From NCBI GenBank assembly GCA_963749035.1, contig CAVVKW010000002.1, positions 744,001 to 808,000 of the forward strand: a DNA stretch of 64,000 bases, written 5' to 3'. This stretch comes from CAVVKW01 sp963749035. GTDB taxonomy: Bacteria; Verrucomicrobiota; Verrucomicrobiia; Chthoniobacterales; JAATET01. Positions 60,385 to 64,000 of this stretch are shown piece by piece. The translations under genes and the position numbers were made by a program. The notes beneath the pieces were generated by a model. The model saw only the letters and a program-made list of their open reading frames with translations. It had not been told where the DNA came from and did not search any database. Each line of letters opens with the position of its first letter. The stretch's first letter is position 1.

Positions 60385-61333
60385 TGCGACCGTCCTCGTA
60401 GCCGGGCACGTCCCAAGGGGCAATCGTCCCCGCCAGTGCGCCTTGCACCTCTTTCGTCATCGCCGCCTGAGACGCCGACTCCATCGGCACGAAATTCGAA
60501 GCCATGGCGACGTTTTCAGTCAAATGCGCTTCCGAATCCAAGCCCACGATCACAGACGCCACGCCCTCGAGACTCAGCGCATAACGGATGAGATCCGCAC
60601 CTTGCAGATCGGAATTTCGAGCGTGTTTGACCGTCTTCATTCCAACGATCCCCATGTCCCGCTCGACGGCCATCGGCAGCAATTCGTCCTCGTAGGCCCC
60701 GCCATCCGGACGGTCCGCTGGAAATACGGTCAACAGTGCATCGGGGTCGAATCTTTCGATTGCTTCCATCAGCACGCGCGCACCGGAGTGTCCGGTGATC
60801 CCGAATGCCCCGATCAGCCCTTCTTCCTTCGCCTCGCGGATCGCCCGGTAGGCGCCCGACTCCATGGCCACGAGATCGTCCTTTGGCTTGAGGTTGTGGA
60901 GGTGATAAAGGTCGATCCGATCGGTCTTCAGCCGCCGCAGACTGGTTTCCAGCTCGCGGCGAAACCCGTCGTAAGAGCGTTGAGCCGATTTGCTGACCAG
61001 ATAAATGCGGTCGCGATGCTTCTCCACCACCGGAGCGATCGTGTTCTCGCTGTCGGAGTAGTTGAACGAAGTATCCCAGTAGTTAATTCCCGCGTCCAAA
61101 GCCTTCTCCAGTATGGCGTGCGCCTTCTCAGGATCTTCGGAGAACGGGCGGGTGAATGCGCTGCCCAATCCCAAACCAAGAATGGAGACCTCTGCGCCAA
61201 TCTTCCCAAACTTTCGACGCTCGACCGGCGGAGGAGTCTCGGCCGTCGCCAGCCGACCTCCGAGACCGATTGCGCTCAGGCCGGCCAAACCAGCCGCACT
61301 CCGTTTAACAAATTGGCGGCGGGATGTTTTCAT
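60377..61333 (-). CDS. Tat-exported aldo-keto reductase
   Basis: The 318-residue protein has a twin-arginine signal (SRRQFVKRSAAGLAGLSA) and an AKR TIM barrel. GLGLGSAFTR, DAGINYWDTSFNYSDSE (Asp and Tyr of the tetrad), LVSKSAQRSYD (Lys), and LYHLHNL (His) give the complete catalytic set, although the Tyr sits in the FNYSDSE variant. It should reduce or oxidise a carbonyl outside the cytoplasm, needing an exported cofactor, or act on a partner. It is followed directly by the DUF1080-like gene. Confidence 0.9.
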   Translation of the reverse strand: MKTSRRQFVKRSAAGLAGLSAIGLGGRLATAETPPPVERRKFGKIGAEVSILGLGLGSAFTRPFSEDPEKAHAILEKALDAGINYWDTSFNYSDSENTIAPVVEKHRDRIYLVSKSAQRSYDGFRRELETSLRRLKTDRIDLYHLHNLKPKDDLVAMESGAYRAIREAKEEGLIGAFGITGHSGARVLMEAIERFDPDALLTVFPADRPDGGAYEDELLPMAVERDMGIVGMKTVKHARNSDLQGADLIRYALSLEGVASVIVGLDSEAHLTENVAMASNFVPMESASQAAMTKEVQGALAGTIAPWDVPGYEDGRIA

Positions 61334-61448
61334 CGCTCATTGATAACTCCGTTAGCCCTGGGAATCAACTTCTCGCGGTCCCGGCTCACCCAATCCTGCG
61401 GGAAAAATCCTCGCTGCACACCCCCAGCCTCCATAGTTTTCACCCGCC

Positions 61449-62393
61449 ATGTCCGTTGAGACCGTCGAATACGCGCGACCGACAGCCCGCTCGTTCTCGG
61501 GAATGCAGCGGATTCTTTTCCAACCTTTCTCACTCAGTAAGTGGTCAATTCTCGGCTTCACCGCGTGGCTGGCCGGTCTCCTGGACGGCGGCGGCTCCGG
61601 CAGCATTGGTGGCTCCGGCAGCGACGGTTCCGGGAAAGGTGGACTGACCGAGAAGGCGTCTCACTTCGGCGACTGGGTCACGGAAAATCTCGGCATCGTG
61701 ATTGGCATCGGATCGGTCGTGCTCATCGTCGCTCTCGCCGCAGTCGTCGCCCTTCTGTGGGTCAGTTCTCGGGGGAAATTCATGTTTTTGGACAACGTCG
61801 TCCAGAACCGGGCGGAGGTGAAAACCCCGTGGAAACGATTCCGTCCTCTCGGCAATTCGCTCTTCCGCTGGAAGCTCGTTTTCGGACTCATCGCGTTTGC
61901 GGCCGTCTTTCTCATCGTCGGCGTCGCCGTGCCGATTGGATTCCTCCTGCCCGAAAGTGCCTGGATGGTCTTCCTTCTTGCCGCCCTTGCCATTCTGCCG
62001 GTCGTTCTCGTCTTCGCCTACGTTTCGATCCTGCTGGAGGATTTCGTGATCCCCCTCATGTATCGCTCGTCCCTGACGACAAACCAGGCGTGGCGACAAT
62101 TTTTCCCTCTCCACCGCCGATCAATCACGACCTTCATTCTCTATGCTCTCTGGAAGGTCCTGCTCTGGATTCCGGTCTCCATCTTCCTTATTTTGCTCGG
62201 AGTCGCCACTTGCTGCGTCGGGTTCGTTCTCCTCGCAATCCCCTACGTCGGCGCAGTTTTCCTCCTTCCGATCTCCGTTTTTTTCCGGCTCCTCGGCCCG
62301 GAGTTCCTCAAGCAATTCGGTCCAGACCTCGACGTTTTCCCACAACCCGCCAGCGCCGTCGGCGACCCGCCACCACTTCCCGGCGGAGTCTGA
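61449..62393 (+). CDS. Multi-pass membrane protein, unknown
   Basis: The 314-residue protein has about six membrane segments, including VIGIGSVVLIVALAAVVALL near residue 93 and several between 140 and 285. A Gly/Ser-rich loop (GGGSGSIGGSGSDGSGKGG) lies near residue 48. The motif WSILGFTAWLAGL at the start and FFRLLGPEFLKQFGPDLD at the end recur in uncharacterised families of this layout. No catalytic motif was seen. Confidence 0.75.
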   Translation: MSVETVEYARPTARSFSGMQRILFQPFSLSKWSILGFTAWLAGLLDGGGSGSIGGSGSDGSGKGGLTEKASHFGDWVTENLGIVIGIGSVVLIVALAAVVALLWVSSRGKFMFLDNVVQNRAEVKTPWKRFRPLGNSLFRWKLVFGLIAFAAVFLIVGVAVPIGFLLPESAWMVFLLAALAILPVVLVFAYVSILLEDFVIPLMYRSSLTTNQAWRQFFPLHRRSITTFILYALWKVLLWIPVSIFLILLGVATCCVGFVLLAIPYVGAVFLLPISVFFRLLGPEFLKQFGPDLDVFPQPASAVGDPPPLPGGV

Positions 62394-62420
62394 CGGCAGC
62401 GGCTTCCGCCACCCCCTGGC

Positions 62421-64000
62421 TCACCCTTCTCGATCTCCCGGCACCACCGCCGGCGTTTGCCGCGCCGCGTCGACGGCCTCGCGAGTCGAGCGACCGGTAT
62501 CCTCCGTCGTGCTCAAGAAAACATTCCCTTCGCCGAGCTTCTCCATGAGCCCAGCATTCTGCATGACCCGCGTCGATTTGGCGTAGAGACCGCAAACCAA
62601 AATTCGAGTCCCGGCACTCTTTCCCTCCTCGATCAGCCTTTCAATGGTCTGCGCCGTCGTTGCGTCCCACTGATGAGTCTGACGGAAGTTCAAAACGACC
62701 GCCCGAACCCCCTTCTCCCGGACCGCCCTCCTCGCTTCCGTAAAAAACGCCTCCGAAGATCCGAAAAAAAGATCACCCTCGATCCGCAAGACCCGAATGT
62801 CCTCGTCGTCACGCGTCGAACCCTCCGCCAACTTGTCCATCCGCCCACTCTCCGCAACGTGACACTCGAAAATCCGCAGGTGAGCCGCCCGCCGGAGATA
62901 CAAAACCACCGACGCACAGACCCCCACGAAAACCGCAAAGCTCAGCGGAGCCAGCAAGGTCGCCAAGATCGTGACGACAAGCACCGCGGCGTCTTCGTTG
63001 CTGATGCGAAACGTATCCCGCAATTCCTTCGGTTTGATCAGGAACATCCCGATCCCCACGATCAACCCACCCATGACCGGCATGGAGATGTGCCGCAGCA
63101 ACGGTCCGATCGTAAAGGCGAGCGCCAAGCAACCCAGCCCCGCGACAATGCTGGCCAGCGGACTCTTCGCACCAGACCGCTGATTCAGAGCTGCCCGAGT
63201 GAGCGATCCAGCAATCGGCATCGACGGGACCAGGCACGCGCCCGCGTTGGCAACGCCCACCGCGAAAAGATCCTGATTCGGTCGCTCGGTGGTGTCTTCA
63301 TCCTGAGCCAACGCCCTCGCCATGACGGTTGTCTGAAGCGCGATCAGCCCGGCGACCGAGATCGCGATGATGAACAAATCGGAAACCCAGCTCAGCTCGA
63401 ACGACGGCACCTTGAAGAAATTCTGCGAAAGACTCGCGAACTCGAGAGTCGCAAGCTCGACGCCCCGCCCCGACAGAAAATAAGCGAGTCCCGACATCGT
63501 CACGAGCACGATCGCCAATCCCGGCAACCAACTCACCGTCTGCCGCAAAACGATCCAAAGCAGCAAACTTCCCCCGGCGAGACCAGCCGCCCAGAGGTTC
63601 GCCTCCGGTAGCTTCGAGCCAATCGCCCACGCGGTGTCAAAAGCGTTACCGGATTTCTCGATCTCGATTCCCAGAGCGTGCGGTGCCTGGCCGAGCATGA
63701 TCAGGACCGCCGCCCCGGTCAGATAGCCGACCACGACACTCCTCGACACGAACTGCATCAGATCGGCCAACCCCATCGCGGCTCCCGCGATCAGGATTGC
63801 GCCGACCATCAAAACCAAGACCGGCATCGTCTCCACGATGTCCAGATTACCACCAAACGTCGCGTAGCCGCTGAAAACCATGATCGCCACCGCGTTCGTC
63901 GGCCCGAAAATCATCGCCCGCAGGCTACCGAGCAACGCCGCAATCACCCCGCCGAAGACCGCCGCAAAGATTCCGTAACGCGGCGGCAAGCCAGCGATCA
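62421..64000 (-). CDS. SulP-family anion transporter with STAS domain (partial, N-terminus beyond edge)
   Basis: About 526 residues are visible; the start lies beyond the right edge, and the frame runs through it. The conserved opening region LPPRYGIFAAVFGGVIAALL and LGSLRAMIFGPTNAVAIMV fits the SulP/SLC26 family, as do the many membrane segments to about residue 380. GACLVPSMPIAGSLTRAALN is the usual PxxGSxxRxxxN motif. A cytosolic STAS domain follows at about 400-500 (LRIEGDLFFGSSEAFF, LNFRQTHQWDATTAQTIERL). Such proteins carry sulfate, bicarbonate or dicarboxylates. The STAS domain is intact; substrate unknown. Confidence 0.93.
   Translation of the reverse strand, partial: IAGLPPRYGIFAAVFGGVIAALLGSLRAMIFGPTNAVAIMVFSGYATFGGNLDIVETMPVLVLMVGAILIAGAAMGLADLMQFVSRSVVVGYLTGAAVLIMLGQAPHALGIEIEKSGNAFDTAWAIGSKLPEANLWAAGLAGGSLLLWIVLRQTVSWLPGLAIVLVTMSGLAYFLSGRGVELATLEFASLSQNFFKVPSFELSWVSDLFIIAISVAGLIALQTTVMARALAQDEDTTERPNQDLFAVGVANAGACLVPSMPIAGSLTRAALNQRSGAKSPLASIVAGLGCLALAFTIGPLLRHISMPVMGGLIVGIGMFLIKPKELRDTFRISNEDAAVLVVTILATLLAPLSFAVFVGVCASVVLYLRRAAHLRIFECHVAESGRMDKLAEGSTRDDEDIRVLRIEGDLFFGSSEAFFTEARRAVREKGVRAVVLNFRQTHQWDATTAQTIERLIEEGKSAGTRILVCGLYAKSTRVMQNAGLMEKLGEGNVFLSTTEDTGRSTREAVDAARQTPAVVPGDREG

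Overview
The window is GC-rich bacterial chromosome and densely coding on both strands. The best fit is a member of the Verrucomicrobiota, or failing that a related Planctomycetes-type bacterium. The reasons are a linked DUF1800 and DUF1501 pair followed by a GspG-like pseudopilin protein, a very large secreted beta-repeat protein, many small lipoproteins with TP-rich linkers, a Sel1-repeat membrane kinase and twin-arginine-exported oxidoreductases. The phylum is an inference from gene content, since no rRNA gene lies in the window.

Region 1 (1-17374) is a cell-surface and exopolysaccharide region. A giant secreted beta-repeat protein with repeats of almost exactly 253 residues reads out of the left edge. 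Divergent from it is a three-gene + strand run: a secreted parallel beta-helix protein of polysaccharide-lyase type, a PilZ membrane protein laid out like Alg44, and an Alg8-like family 2 glycosyltransferase. Facing this, with ends only 23 bp apart, is a tightly overlapping - strand operon: a cyclic-nucleotide-binding protein with a degenerate ATPase-like region and a C-terminal membrane anchor, a BcsB-like periplasmic subunit, a BcsA-like glycosyltransferase with an MshEN/GspE-like N-terminus, a multi-pass ArnT-like membrane protein and a GH113-type glycoside hydrolase. A predicted outer-membrane barrel protein diverges from the start of that operon. Together these look like two converging synthase modules for surface polysaccharide, at least one probably controlled by c-di-GMP.

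Region 2 (17382-34786) is mostly housekeeping. It holds an L,D-transpeptidase, YggS, a LysR regulator with a visible operator, MTA phosphorylase, a lipoprotein polysaccharide deacetylase, a Fic protein with an unusual AT-rich promoter, metX and metY, a bactofilin, a glycine-zipper protein, a CAP-domain protein, a DUF2071 protein, a CcsA/HemX-type protein coupled to hemA, a phosphohexomutase and a fasciclin protein.

Region 3 (34883-49763) carries glycyl-tRNA synthetase, a photolyase-like protein without the usual N-terminal domain, a CreB-CreC two-component pair, the DUF1800/DUF1501/GspG-like operon, and a 1088-residue membrane protein that joins an intact Ser/Thr kinase, a degenerate second kinase domain and Sel1 repeats.

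Region 4 (49803-64000) has HemQ, a ferredoxin, a DciA-like protein, PBP2, TsaB and TsaE, glucose-6-phosphate isomerase, agmatine deiminase, a secreted acetolactate-decarboxylase-like protein, a Tat-exported aldo-keto reductase and a SulP transporter cut by the right edge. I saw no rRNA, tRNA, insertion sequence, prophage or CRISPR array, but tRNAs cannot be excluded by eye.
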